Assembly (NCBI RefSeq): GCF_003259845.1
Contig: NZ_QLMJ01000027.1
Span: 105,291 to 169,290 of the forward strand
Origin: Actinoplanes lutulentus
Lineage (GTDB): Bacteria; Actinomycetota; Actinomycetes; Mycobacteriales; Micromonosporaceae
Direction: 5' to 3'
Length of the DNA stretch: 64,000 bases
The notes below the pieces were generated by a model. That model did no database searches, was not told the DNA's origin, and worked only from the letters and a program-made list of their open reading frames with translations. The position numbers and the translations under genes were made by a program. How positions within the stretch are numbered: position 1 is the stretch's first letter; the number at the start of each line of letters is the position of its first letter. This document shows, piece after piece, positions 7,837 to 17,401 of the stretch.

Positions 7837-10800
7837 GTGCTGGCGCCCGCCCGTTCCGGATCTATCTATGTGCAGGTCCTCGGCCCGCTGCGGATCTGGC
7901 GCGACGGCGTCCAGGTAGATGCCGGCCCGCGTCAGCAGGCCTATCTGTTCGCTCTGCTGCTGGCGCACGCCGGCCACGTGGTCTCCACGAGCTCGCTCGT
8001 GGACCTGATCTGGGGGACCGACGTCCCGCCGAGCGCGGTGAACCTGATCCAGAAGCACGTCGGCGGTCTGCGGCGGATGCTGGAGCCGGGCGTGACCTCG
8101 CGCGGCGACGGGTCGTACGTGCTGCGCCGCGGCGCCGGGTACGTGTTCGCCGGTGACGGCGAGGTGGCCGATGTCGTGGCGTTCCGCGAACTGGTCGCCA
8201 CGGCCCGGTCGGCCCGGGACGGCGCGGCGCTCGACGCCTATGCCGAAGCGCTGGGCCTGTGGGCGGGCCCGGCCGCGAAGGGCATGCAGCACGCCGCCGC
8301 CGCGATCCCGGCATTCGCCGCGCTCGACGGCGAGTTCCTCGACGCCGCGGCCGCCGCGGCCGAGCTCGCGGTGGCCCTGGACCGGCCGCAGGAGGTGCTG
8401 GCCGCGCTGCGGCTGGCCGCGACGATGGATCCGCTGCACGAGCCGGTGCATGCCGGGCTGGTCACCACGCTCGCGGCCGCCGGGCTGCAGGCCGAGGCCC
8501 TCGCGACGTTCGACGAGGTCAGGTTGCGGCTGGCGGGCGAGCTCGATGTCGAACCCGGCCCGCTGCTGCGGGCCGCGCATCAGCGGGTGCTGCGGCTGAC
8601 GCTGTGGCCGCGGGAGGCGGCCGGCTCGCTGCCGCGCCCGGCGGCCTCGGCCGCCGAAATGGCCGGTCTCGTCGGGATGGCTGGTCTCATGGGGCGGGCC
8701 GGTCTCGTCGGGCGGATTGAGGAGCGCGCGGAGCTGTGGCGCTCGATCGACGCGGTGATGGGCGGCGGCTCCGGGGTGGTGCTCGTCGAGGGCGAGCCGG
8801 GCGCCGGCAAGACCCGGCTGATCGAGGAGGCCGCCGCTGAGGCGCGCCGGCGTGGCGCGCAGGTGTTCTGGGGTCAGTGCCTGGAGGGCGACGGAACGCC
8901 GTCGATGTGGCCGTGGGTGCAGGTCATCGAGACGATCCTGACCGGTCTGCCCGCCGCTGCCCGGCAGAAGTGGCTCGGCGGGGAGCTCGGCAGCCTGGTG
9001 CAGGCGCGCGCCGACGCCCCGGCCGGGGCGATGATGCCGGAGAACGACACCCGGTTCCGGCTCTTCGAGCGCGTCGCCGGGCTGGTAGCCGAGGTGTCGG
9101 CGCAGCGGCCCTGCGTGCTGATCTTCGACGACCTGCACTGGGCCGACGTCGCGTCCCTCGAGGTGCTGGCCCATCTGGTCACCCGGCTGCCACGCGGCAG
9201 CCTGGTGATCGGCGCGTTGCGTACGGTCGCACCGCTGCCCAGCGCGGAACTGACCCGGCTGCTCGCGGTGGCGAGCCGGGCACCCGGGCAACGCCGGATC
9301 CGGCTCGGGCCGCTCGCCCCGGCCGACGTCGCCGAGCTGGTACGCCGGGAGACCGGCCAAGCCCCGGAACAGGACGTGGTCCTCGGCATCCACACGCGTA
9401 CCGCAGGCAACGCCTTCTTCGTCCGGGAGCTGGCCCGGTTGTTCGCCGAGACCGGCGTGTTCACCGCGGACGGCGTGGCCCGCGCCGGCGTACCGGCCAC
9501 CGTGCGCGACGTGGTCTACGACCGGCTGGCCGGCCTGGACGACGACGTGTGCGCGCTGCTGCGGATTGCCGCACTGGTCGGCCGCGACATCGACCTGCGG
9601 CTGCTCGCCGGGGTGGCCGGCATCGGCGTGCAGTCGTGCCTGGACCGCCTGGAGCCGGTGGACGCGCTCGGCCTGCTCGAACCGGTACCCGGCAACCCGT
9701 TCGCGGTGCGGTTCGCCCACGACCTGATCCGTGAGTCGGTGGCCGGCCTGACACCCCGGCCGAAGACGCCCGAGCTGCACCTGCGCGTCGCGGACGCGCT
9801 GGAGGCCGCGGGGCTGGGCGACGATGCGGTCGCCGAGCGCCTCGCCCACCATCTGCGGGCGGCCGGCCCGCTCGCCGATCCGGCCCGGACCGCGACGTCG
9901 CTGATCCGCGCCGGGCAGCGGGCCGCGGCCAAGTCCGCCGTTCAGGCCGCCGAGCAGCACCTGCGGTCGGCGGCGCGGACCGCTCGCTCGGCGGGCCTCG
10001 CCGAGCTGGAACTGTCCGCGCTGGCCCTGACCGCGGCGGTCGGCATGCAGTCGCGGTACGGCGCGGCCACCCTCGACGTGCTGGAACGCGCCGAGCAGCT
10101 GGCCCGCGACCTGGGCTGGGAGCGGGAAGCGACCGGCTTCCAGTTCTCCCGCTGGCTGGTGCACGCCACCCTGCTCGAGCTGGACCACGGCGGCGTGGTG
10201 GCCCGGCAGCTGCTGGAACAGGGCCAGGCGTCGTCGGATCCGACCGTGCGGACGTACGGTCTGCGGGCCTGGGGCCTGCACAACTGGCACATCGGCGACA
10301 TCGGCGAGTCGTTTCGCTACCTCACGAGGTCGCACGAGCTGCTGCACACGACCCGCGACGAGGACCCGGTCCGTTACGACGTGGAACTGCTGATGGACGG
10401 CATGCTCGCCGAGACGACCGCGCTGCACGGCCGCGTCGACGAGGCCCGCGCGATGTTCGACGCCGCCGAGGCGCAGGCAACCGATCCGTACGCGATAACG
10501 GTGTGGTCGTCGCTGTCGGCGCGGACCGCGGCGATCGCCGGGGACCCGCACTGGGCGTTACGGGCCGCCGAGGCCGGCATCGCGGCCGACCCGGACTTCT
10601 CGTTCGTCTTCCTGGGCACCTATCAGCGGCTGGCCCGCTGCTGGGCGCTGGCGCTCACCGGGCCGGACCCGGCCGCGGCCATCGCCGAGGCTCAGGAGAT
10701 CATCGCGGCGAACCTGCTGGAGCCGACCCGAACCTGTGTGTCCACCTGGCACGCGCTGCTCAGCGAGATGTGGTTGGCGGCCGGGCAGGTGGAGGAGGCC

Positions 10801-11022
10801 GCCGCGGCCCTCGACCGTGCCGAGTACCTGCTCGAGACTCACGGCCAGCGGTACGCCGAGGGCCTGATCCTGCTGCTGAGGGCACGGCTGATGCAGGCGC
10901 GGGGCGCGCCCGTCGCGGCGGTCCGGGCTGCCGCCGGGCGTGCGTACACCCTGTCGCTGGAGCGTGAGGCTCATCTGTTCGCCCGCCGTGTCGAGCGGTT
11001 CATGGCCGGGCTGCCGGGCTGA
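7837..11022 (+). CDS. SARP-AAA-TPR giant transcriptional regulator (copy A)
   Basis: The product has about 1061 residues. An OmpR-type winged helix of the SARP kind comes first (VQVLGPLRIW, then STSSLVDLIWG). A bacterial transcriptional activator domain follows to about 250. Next is an AAA-type ATPase with Walker A GEPGAGKTR (Lys about 325) and Walker B CVLIFDDLHWAD, then helical TPR-like repeats to the end. There is no C-terminal LuxR helix-turn-helix, so DNA binding is at the N-terminus. Codon 908 (10558-10560) is TTA, a rare codon in such genomes and a possible bldA-tRNA control point. The GTG at 7837 is chosen because conserved sequence begins 9 codons later and a G-rich tract precedes it; ATG 7795 is an alternative without a clear ribosome site. 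Closely related to copies C and E. Confidence 0.88.
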   Translation: MLAPARSGSIYVQVLGPLRIWRDGVQVDAGPRQQAYLFALLLAHAGHVVSTSSLVDLIWGTDVPPSAVNLIQKHVGGLRRMLEPGVTSRGDGSYVLRRGAGYVFAGDGEVADVVAFRELVATARSARDGAALDAYAEALGLWAGPAAKGMQHAAAAIPAFAALDGEFLDAAAAAAELAVALDRPQEVLAALRLAATMDPLHEPVHAGLVTTLAAAGLQAEALATFDEVRLRLAGELDVEPGPLLRAAHQRVLRLTLWPREAAGSLPRPAASAAEMAGLVGMAGLMGRAGLVGRIEERAELWRSIDAVMGGGSGVVLVEGEPGAGKTRLIEEAAAEARRRGAQVFWGQCLEGDGTPSMWPWVQVIETILTGLPAAARQKWLGGELGSLVQARADAPAGAMMPENDTRFRLFERVAGLVAEVSAQRPCVLIFDDLHWADVASLEVLAHLVTRLPRGSLVIGALRTVAPLPSAELTRLLAVASRAPGQRRIRLGPLAPADVAELVRRETGQAPEQDVVLGIHTRTAGNAFFVRELARLFAETGVFTADGVARAGVPATVRDVVYDRLAGLDDDVCALLRIAALVGRDIDLRLLAGVAGIGVQSCLDRLEPVDALGLLEPVPGNPFAVRFAHDLIRESVAGLTPRPKTPELHLRVADALEAAGLGDDAVAERLAHHLRAAGPLADPARTATSLIRAGQRAAAKSAVQAAEQHLRSAARTARSAGLAELELSALALTAAVGMQSRYGAATLDVLERAEQLARDLGWEREATGFQFSRWLVHATLLELDHGGVVARQLLEQGQASSDPTVRTYGLRAWGLHNWHIGDIGESFRYLTRSHELLHTTRDEDPVRYDVELLMDGMLAETTALHGRVDEARAMFDAAEAQATDPYAITVWSSLSARTAAIAGDPHWALRAAEAGIAADPDFSFVFLGTYQRLARCWALALTGPDPAAAIAEAQEIIAANLLEPTRTCVSTWHALLSEMWLAAGQVEEAAAALDRAEYLLETHGQRYAEGLILLLRARLMQARGAPVAAVRAAAGRAYTLSLEREAHLFARRVERFMAGLPG

Positions 11023-12399
11023 GCCCACCGCCGGCCGGTGCGGTTCGCGGGCGGACGGGGCGCCGGGCAGGTCGACGTGCAGCAGGCGGGCGCCGTCGAG
11101 GGCCGCGAGACCGACGAGCGGGGTACGGCTGGTGACCAGGACGAGGCAGTGCGCGGAGTTCGGCAGCAGTGCGCGTACCTGCGCGGCGTCCTGGGCGTTG
11201 TCCAGCAGCACCAGAATGCGCCGGCCGGCGGTCAGGCTCCGATAGGTCCCGATCATCGTGTCCACTGTGTCCGGCATGCCGGACATGGGTACGCCGAGCG
11301 ACCGCAGCAGCGTGTGCAGCGCGGCCTCCGCCGGGAGGCTTCGCGCGCCCGCCACGTGCCCGCGCAGGTCCAGGTAGAGCTGGCCGTCCGGGAACTGGGC
11401 GGCCACCTCGTGCGCGAACTGGCTGGCCAGCGCCGACGTACCCGCCCCGGCGACGCCGTCCAGGGCGACGACCAGCGTGCTGGTCCGCGGCGTGGCCAGC
11501 AGTTCGGTGAGCGCCGCCAACTCGCCGGCGCGCCCGGCGAAGGCGGGCAGCAGCGGCGGCAACTGCGCCGGGCGGGCCGGCGCGGCAACCGCACCGGGCC
11601 CCGCCATGGCGGCCAGGATCTGCCGGTGTGCCTGCCGCAGCGCCCATCCGGGATCGATGCCGAGTTCCTCGACCAGCCGGGCGCTCACCTCGTGGAACGA
11701 TGCCAGGGCCTCGGCCTGCCGGCCGTCCGCGGCCAGCGCGGTGATGAGGCTGGCCTGCATCGACTCGTGCAGCGGTGCCATCCAAGCGGCCAGTCGCAGG
11801 GCGGGCAGGATCCGTTTGGGCCGGCGCAGCGTGATCGCGAGGTCCGCCGCCGCGCCGCAGGCGTCGAAGAACTCGTGGTCGAGCGACGTCGCGACCGGTA
11901 TCGCGGGGGAGTCCGGCGTCAGCGACTGCGCGGTGGAACCGTGCCAGAGGTGCAGGGCCCCGGCGTAGTCGTCGAGCGCGGCCTGCAGCCGGCCGGTCGC
12001 GCGCTTTCCGGCGGCGGCGCGCACGAGTGTGCGGAACCGGTCCAGGTCGAGCTCGTCCGGGCCGACCGTGATCAGGTAACCGTGGCCGCGGCGCCGCAGA
12101 TACGAGCCGTCGCGGCGCGGTTCGAGGGCCGGTTCCAGCAGCCGGCGCAGATTGCCGATGTACTTGTGCAGGATGTTCAGCGCGCTGGCCGGGGCTTCGT
12201 CGCCCCAGACCAGGTCGATCAGTTCGGACTTGCTGACCGGCTGGCCGGCGTGCGCCAGCAGCAACGCCAGCACATGCGCCTGTTGCCGGGGACCGATGTC
12301 CAGTTCCTCGCCGTCGCGCCACAGCCGCAGCGGGCCGAGCATCTGGATGCGCAGGTTGTCGGTGCCGGTGGAAATCTCGGTTAACGAAGCAAACACCAC
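10558..12399 (-). CDS. Truncated SARP-NB-ARC regulator (copy B), probably degenerate
   Basis: The first ~447 residues match copy D: SARP winged helix (RIQMLGPLRLW), activator domain, then an NB-ARC-type ATPase start. The P-loop reads GVAGAGTSAL where D has GMGGVGKSTL, so the catalytic Lys is replaced by Thr (codon 11437-11439). Similarity stops near 11055, just after LLHVDLPG; the rest of the ATPase and all TPRs are missing. The frame then runs about 500 bases antisense through the 3' end of copy A to a TAA that is the complement of A's TTA codon, adding a low-complexity tail with no homology. A TTA codon also lies near the start (12382-12384). GTG 12399 follows a G-rich tract; ATG 12411 is in frame. 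It is probably a decaying paralogue, unable to hydrolyse ATP. Confidence 0.75.
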   Translation of the reverse strand: MVFASLTEISTGTDNLRIQMLGPLRLWRDGEELDIGPRQQAHVLALLLAHAGQPVSKSELIDLVWGDEAPASALNILHKYIGNLRRLLEPALEPRRDGSYLRRRGHGYLITVGPDELDLDRFRTLVRAAAGKRATGRLQAALDDYAGALHLWHGSTAQSLTPDSPAIPVATSLDHEFFDACGAAADLAITLRRPKRILPALRLAAWMAPLHESMQASLITALAADGRQAEALASFHEVSARLVEELGIDPGWALRQAHRQILAAMAGPGAVAAPARPAQLPPLLPAFAGRAGELAALTELLATPRTSTLVVALDGVAGAGTSALASQFAHEVAAQFPDGQLYLDLRGHVAGARSLPAEAALHTLLRSLGVPMSGMPDTVDTMIGTYRSLTAGRRILVLLDNAQDAAQVRALLPNSAHCLVLVTSRTPLVGLAALDGARLLHVDLPGAPSAREPHRPAVGSARQPGHEPLDTAGEQMSLTLQRQGVRTPGGSPDRRDGRAPRLHQPCPQQQDQALGVPLAVSLEQVLGTVEGRGGLLHLPGRQPHLAEQRVPGGHTGSGRLQQVRRDDLLSLGDGRGRVRPGERQRPAAGQPLIGAQEDEREVRVGRDAGLGGP

Positions 12400-12516
12400 T
12401 TCACCCCCCATTTTGGTACGGGTGTTGCTGTGCGTGCAGCCTGACGGAGTCCACTGGACGATCACTTCAGGTGAACTGACGCCCGCACTGGCATCGCACT
12501 GACCACCGGGATCCGG

Positions 12517-13167
12517 TTACAGGTATCCGGCACGAAGTGCGTGCGCGACCGCATGGGTGCGGTTCCGCAGCCGGAAGCGGACCGTGACGCCGTGCAGCAC
12601 GTTCTTGACGGTGCGTTCGGAGCAGTCGAGCCGCTGGGCGATCTCCCGGGTCTCCAGGCCGTCGGCGAGCAGGCGCAGCACGTCGAGCTCACGCCCGCGC
12701 GGCGCCCGGGTGTCCTCGGCTGGGCCGGATGGCTCGCGGCGCAGCCTCAGCACGGTGTCGATGAGCTGACCGACGGCGGCGCTCGGCAGATTCCGGCCGT
12801 GCCGCGCCGCCGTCCGGACCGCGTCGCGCAGACTCTCGGCCGTCACATCGTGCCGGTAGAGGACGGCCGAGACACCGCCGTCCAGTACTTTGAGCAGCTC
12901 GGACTCGCTGAGCCGGGCCACGACCAGGACCACCGGGCGGGTACGGCTCAGCGCGGCCAGGTCGTCCAGCACCGGCTCCTCGATGCGGTCGGCGGCGAGG
13001 ACGGCGACGCCCGGCCTGCCGGCGCCGGCAGGGTCGCCCAGCTCGATCAGCGGGCTCGCCTGGAGGTGATGGGTCAGCCCTGCGAGCACCAGCGGGTCGT
13101 CGCCGTGCACGGTCACCGGGATCAGCCGGGCACGTTCACTGCCGCCTCGCGTTGCGGCTACCGACAT
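12517..13167 (-). CDS. LuxR-HTH regulator with degenerate receiver domain (LuxR-1)
   Basis: The 216-residue product starts at ATG 13167 with AGGGGTGG upstream. Residues about 16-125 form a receiver-like domain, but the expected phospho-acceptor strand reads VAVLAADRIE and no canonical Asp pocket is evident. The C-terminus has a clear GerE/LuxR helix-turn-helix (RELDVLRLLADGLETREIA, then CSERTVKNVLHGV). It lies 117 bases upstream of, and on the same strand as, truncated SARP copy B. The same order, with a close relative, recurs at LuxR-2 and copy D. It probably regulates independently of a histidine kinase. Confidence 0.82.
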   Translation of the reverse strand: MSVAATRGGSERARLIPVTVHGDDPLVLAGLTHHLQASPLIELGDPAGAGRPGVAVLAADRIEEPVLDDLAALSRTRPVVLVVARLSESELLKVLDGGVSAVLYRHDVTAESLRDAVRTAARHGRNLPSAAVGQLIDTVLRLRREPSGPAEDTRAPRGRELDVLRLLADGLETREIAQRLDCSERTVKNVLHGVTVRFRLRNRTHAVAHALRAGYL

Positions 13168-13491
13168 CGACCACCCCTGACTACTGACTTGCCCGCAGCA
13201 TCCAGGATCGGGTGCGTGACTTACTTTCGACTTCCGTGCGGCTGAACAGGGCATCATGGGAGCGCGCCCAGGCCGGGATTCGAGGCCAGGTAGCCGGATT
13301 GCCCGAAAGGGCATAGATGGCCTCCGGCCGATGTCGCCGTGCCGCCACGCACGTCGATGCCGATCGCAGGCCGCTGTACTGGGACGCGATGCGCGTGGCG
13401 CTCTCACGCGGGCGGGCGCCCTGTACTATCCGGCCGATCGGGAAACCATGCCCGATCGAGCAACATCGTCGGCGCGTCAGGGGTAATCAGG
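13168..13491. promoter_or_regulatory. Divergent intergenic region between LuxR-1 and SARP copy C
   Basis: These 324 bases hold no supported gene. Near the right end, TACTAT (13425-13430) could be a -10 element for copy C. Just downstream is an inverted repeat CGATCGGG (13435-13442) and CCCGATCG (13451-13458), spaced by 8 bases, 33 bases before the GTG start of C. That is a plausible operator or leader hairpin. No clear -35 element is seen. Confidence 0.4.
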
Positions 13492-16400
13492 GTGACAACG
13501 CCGGCCACGCCGGAGCACGCGGACGGCGACGCGGCATCCGGCGACGGGCTCCGGCTGCACGTGCTCGGCCCACTGCGCGTCCTGCGCGGCGACGTCACCC
13601 TTGATCTCGGACCTCCGCAGCAGACGTTTCTGCTGGCCGTGCTGCTGGCGCGGGTGGGGCGGCCGGTCAGCGTCAGCGAGCTGATCGACCTGATGTGGGG
13701 CGACGACGCCCCGGCCAGCGCCGTCAACGTGATTCAGAAACACATCGGCGCGCTGCGCCGGCTGCTCGAACCGGCGGCGGCGCCTCGCGGCGCCAGCTCC
13801 TACCTGCGTCGGTACGGCAATGGCTACGTCTTCGTCGACGACCACGGCGTGCTGGACCTGGTCATGTTCCGCCGGCTCGTCGCGGCGGCGGAGAGGGCGT
13901 CCGGCGACCCGGCCCTCGACGCGTACGTGCGGGCACTGCGGCTCTGGCGCGGCCCGGCCGGCGGCGGGATCGGTGGCGCCCCGGCGGTGAAACCGATCTT
14001 CACGGCTCTCGACGAGGAGTTCTTCGCCGCCTGCATCGCCGCCGCCGACCTCGCCGTCGCGCTCGGCACTCCCCAGCGGGTGCTGCGGCCGCTGGGGCTG
14101 GCAGCCTCCCTGGCCCCGCTCAACGAACCGGTGCAGGCCGCTCTCATCGTCGCTCTCGGCGCGTCCGACCGGCAGGCCGAGGCGCTCGCGCTCGCCGGCC
14201 GGGTCCGCGCCCGGCTGGCCGACGAACTCGGCATCGACGCCGGACCGGCACTGCGCGCCGCGCACCAGCAGGTGCTCGGCCGGCCCGGACCGGCCACGGT
14301 GGAGCCCGCGGTGGACGCGCTCACCGGCACCGACGGCCTGGTCGGGCGGGTCGCGGAACTCGCCGTGCTGCGGTCCGGGATCGAATCAGCGATCGGTTAC
14401 GGCACCGGTGTGGTCATCGTGGAGGGCGAGCCCGGCGCCGGCAAGACCCGCCTGCTGGAGGAGGCCGCGGCCGAGGCCGGCCGGCGCGACGCGCTCGTGG
14501 TGTGGGGCCATTGCATGGAAGGTGACGGCACCCCGTCGATGTGGCCGTGGATCGAGGCGGTCGGCGCGATCCTCGCGGCCCTGCCCGAAGCCCATCGCAG
14601 GGACCAGCCGACCGGCGAGCTCGACCGGTTGCTGGCACTCGGCGAGGCCGCCCGCGAGACGCTGGCGGCACCCGGCGGCGGTGCGCGGTTCCGCCTGTTC
14701 GAGCAGGTCGCCGACCTCGTCGCCCGCGCTGCCGCTCAGCGCCGGCTGCTGCTGATCATCGACGACCTGCACTGGGCTGACGTGGCCTCGCTGCACCTGT
14801 TCGGGCACCTGGCGGCGCGGCTTCCGGCGGGTGCGGCACTGGTCGGCGCGCTGCGTACCCATGCGCCGGTGCCCAGCCCCGACCTGACCCGGGTGCTCGC
14901 CACCGCCAGCCGGGCGTCCGGTCACCGCAGGATCCGGCTCGGCCCGCTCAGCCACGGTGAGGTGAGTGAGCTGGTACGCCGGGAGACCGGCCGCCGGCCG
15001 GCGCCCGCTGTGGCCCGCGGCATCCACGCCCGCACCGCCGGCAATCCGTTCTTCGTCCGGGAGCTTTCCCGGCTGCTGGGCGCCGGCGGGACCGAGCTCG
15101 CCGACGAGGCCACGACCCGGCCCGGCGTGCCCTCCACGGTCCGCGACGTGGTTCAGGACCGCATCGCCGGACTGGGCGACCAGGCTCGCCGGCTGCTGCA
15201 GATCGCGGCGCTGTTCGGCCGTGAAGCCGACGTCGAGCTGCTCGCGCGCACTGCCGGTACGGGCGTGCAGGCGGCGCTCGATCACCTGGAACCGGTGGAG
15301 GCCCTCGGCCTGCTCGGGCCCGCGCCGGACAACCCGTTCGCCGTCCGATTCGCCCACGATCTGGTCCGCGAGTCGATCGTCGTGAGCACCCCGCAGCACC
15401 TGGTTCCCCGGCTGCATCTGCACATCGCCGACGCGCTGGACGCCGCCGACCCGGGCGGCGAGTCAGCCGCCGAGCGGCTCGCCCACCACCTGTGGGCGGC
15501 CGGCCCGCTCGCCGACCCGGCTCGTACCGTCACGGCGTTGATCCACGCGGCCCGGCAGGCCACCGGCAAGTCCGCGTTCGAAGCAGCGGAACAGCAGCTG
15601 CGCACGGCCGTGCGGGTGGCCCGCGAAGCCCGGCTCGCGGAGTTCGAGCTGGCCGCGCTGTCGCAGCTCACCCTGGTCCTGGGCATGCTGGAGGGATACG
15701 TCGGGTCGCCGCCGGAGATCCTCGAACGTGCCGAGACGCTGGCCCGTGAGCTGGGCCGCGAGCGTGAGGCCACGAGTTTCCTGTTCACCCGCTTCACCGG
15801 ACTGTCCGAGGGCGCGGAAGTCGAGCGGAGCGGCCCGCTGGCGCAGCGGCTGCGGAAGCAGGGCGAGGCGTCCGGCGATCCGGTCGTGCGGGTCTACGGC
15901 CTGCTCGCCTGGGGCATGCACCAGTGGGAATCCGGCGACATCGGCGAGGCGTCGCGCCATCTGACGTGGTGCACCGAGGCTGCGGCCGAGGACCGGGTGC
16001 TGACCGAGGACCTTCCGCTGCTGCGCGACGTGAAACTGCTCGCCGCCGGCATGCTCGCGCTGATGACCACCCTGCACGGCGACGTCGCGCGATCGCGGGA
16101 GCTGTTCGACACGATGGAGGCCGAGGCCGGGGACGATCGGTACGCGGTGACGTTCTGGGCGTCCTTCGCGGTCATCGCGGCGGGGCTGGCCGAGGACCCG
16201 CACTGGGCGCTGCGGATCGCGGAGCGCAGCATCGCCGTCGACCCCGACCTGTCGTTCGTCTTCCTCGGCACGTATGCCCGGCTGGGCCGCTGCTGGGGGC
16301 TGGGCATGACCGGCCAGGACCCGTCAGCGTCCGCAGCCTCCGCCGCCGAGCTCGACCGGCTGGTGTCCGGCAATCTGCTCGACCCGCCGCGTTCGTCGTA

Positions 16401-16683
16401 CACCACCTGGCTCGCCCTGCTGGCCGGCCTGTACCTGACGGCCGGTGACACCGAGGCGGCCGGCGCCGCCCTGGACCGCGCCGAGCACGGCATGCGTACG
16501 CACGGTGAGCGCCACTGCGAGGGCCTGCTCCTGCTGACACGGGCCCGGCTGCTGCTGGCCCGGGGCGAACCCGCCGGCGTCGTCCGGGCCGCGGCCGAGC
16601 GGGCCCGGGCGCTGTCGGCCGGTCGCGAGGCCCACCTGTTCGCCCGGCAGGCCGAGCGGCTGCTGAGCGAACTCGGCGACTGA
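13492..16683 (+). CDS. SARP-AAA-TPR giant transcriptional regulator (copy C)
   Basis: This 1063-residue protein has the same architecture as copy A. The SARP winged helix begins at LHVLGPLRVLRG, followed by a bacterial transcriptional activator domain. The AAA ATPase has Walker A GEPGAGKTR (Lys about 318) and Walker B LLLIIDDLHWAD, and there is a long TPR-like region but no LuxR-type C-terminus. The GTG at 13492 has AGGGG about 8 bases upstream; the frame is open further back, but that stretch lacks homology. It is expected to sense an intracellular signal through the ATPase/TPR part and activate target promoters. LuxR-2 follows 94 bases downstream on the same strand, so they may be co-transcribed. 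No TTA codon was noticed, unlike copy A. Confidence 0.9.
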   Translation: MTTPATPEHADGDAASGDGLRLHVLGPLRVLRGDVTLDLGPPQQTFLLAVLLARVGRPVSVSELIDLMWGDDAPASAVNVIQKHIGALRRLLEPAAAPRGASSYLRRYGNGYVFVDDHGVLDLVMFRRLVAAAERASGDPALDAYVRALRLWRGPAGGGIGGAPAVKPIFTALDEEFFAACIAAADLAVALGTPQRVLRPLGLAASLAPLNEPVQAALIVALGASDRQAEALALAGRVRARLADELGIDAGPALRAAHQQVLGRPGPATVEPAVDALTGTDGLVGRVAELAVLRSGIESAIGYGTGVVIVEGEPGAGKTRLLEEAAAEAGRRDALVVWGHCMEGDGTPSMWPWIEAVGAILAALPEAHRRDQPTGELDRLLALGEAARETLAAPGGGARFRLFEQVADLVARAAAQRRLLLIIDDLHWADVASLHLFGHLAARLPAGAALVGALRTHAPVPSPDLTRVLATASRASGHRRIRLGPLSHGEVSELVRRETGRRPAPAVARGIHARTAGNPFFVRELSRLLGAGGTELADEATTRPGVPSTVRDVVQDRIAGLGDQARRLLQIAALFGREADVELLARTAGTGVQAALDHLEPVEALGLLGPAPDNPFAVRFAHDLVRESIVVSTPQHLVPRLHLHIADALDAADPGGESAAERLAHHLWAAGPLADPARTVTALIHAARQATGKSAFEAAEQQLRTAVRVAREARLAEFELAALSQLTLVLGMLEGYVGSPPEILERAETLARELGREREATSFLFTRFTGLSEGAEVERSGPLAQRLRKQGEASGDPVVRVYGLLAWGMHQWESGDIGEASRHLTWCTEAAAEDRVLTEDLPLLRDVKLLAAGMLALMTTLHGDVARSRELFDTMEAEAGDDRYAVTFWASFAVIAAGLAEDPHWALRIAERSIAVDPDLSFVFLGTYARLGRCWGLGMTGQDPSASAASAAELDRLVSGNLLDPPRSSYTTWLALLAGLYLTAGDTEAAGAALDRAEHGMRTHGERHCEGLLLLTRARLLLARGEPAGVVRAAAERARALSAGREAHLFARQAERLLSELGD

Positions 16684-16777
16684 CCGCCGCGTGCCGTGCC
16701 GCCGATCAGGCGGCGTTCACTGTTCGTGAAGTACGGCCTCACACACTGGTCCCGGTGACGCGATCCGGGAGGTGGCG

Positions 16778-17401
16778 GTGAACATGGTGCAGGTGACGGT
16801 ACGGGCGTCGGACGCGCTCAGCCGGGAGGGGCTTGCCAGCTTCCTGGACGCGAGCCCGGGCATCACCGTCGTGGACGGCGACGCGGCCGTGCCGGGCGGG
16901 GTGCTGGTGGTCTGCTGCGAGCGGTTGAGCGCCGAGGTGATCGCCATGCTGCGCCTGTCGGCCGCCGAGACCGGAGCGCCGGTCGTGCTGGTGGTGCACG
17001 ATTTCACCGAGGCCGACCTGGTCATCGCGGTGGAGTGCCGGGTCGTCGCGGTCCTGCCGCGCGCGGCGGTGAGCCCGGAGAGGCTGGCCCACAGCGTGGT
17101 CGCCGCGGCGGCCGGCGGCGGGGTGCTGCCCTCCAACCTGGTCGGCGAGCTGTTGCGGCACCTGGAGCGGGTGCATCGCGAGGTGCTCGCGCCGCGCGGC
17201 CAGAACGCCGCGGGACTGACCCCGCGTGAGGTGGACGTGCTGCGGCTGATGGCGGACGGTCTCGACACGAACGAGATCGCGGACGCGCTGAGTTACTCCC
17301 AGCGGACCGTGAAGAACGTCATCTACAGCATGACGAACCGTCTCCAGCTGCGGAATCGCTCGCACGCGGTCGCGTACGCCGTGCGTACCGGGATGATCTG
17401 A
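16778..17401 (+). CDS. LuxR-HTH regulator with degenerate receiver domain (LuxR-2)
   Basis: The product has 207 residues from GTG 16778, with GGGAGG 5 bases upstream; ATG 16784 is the alternative. The N-terminal domain is receiver-like (VQVTVRASDALSREGLASFL), yet the strand that should end in the phospho-acceptor reads GGVLVVCCERLS, with no Asp. The C-terminal helix-turn-helix is intact (TPREVDVLRLMADGLDTNEIA, then SYSQRTVKNVIYSM) and ends with RNRSHAVAYAVRTGMI, almost the same as the end of LuxR-1. Followed by a PadR remnant and SARP copy D. Confidence 0.84.
   Translation: MNMVQVTVRASDALSREGLASFLDASPGITVVDGDAAVPGGVLVVCCERLSAEVIAMLRLSAAETGAPVVLVVHDFTEADLVIAVECRVVAVLPRAAVSPERLAHSVVAAAAGGGVLPSNLVGELLRHLERVHREVLAPRGQNAAGLTPREVDVLRLMADGLDTNEIADALSYSQRTVKNVIYSMTNRLQLRNRSHAVAYAVRTGMI

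Noticed and set aside
7810..10551. 913-codon open frame antisense to SARP copy A
   Set aside because: Composition is typical of a shadow frame (Arg/Gln/Gly-rich, no motifs); the plus strand encodes the clear SARP-AAA protein.
11038..12384. 448-codon plus-strand frame opposite copy B
   Set aside because: Shadow of copy B; no motif and biased composition.
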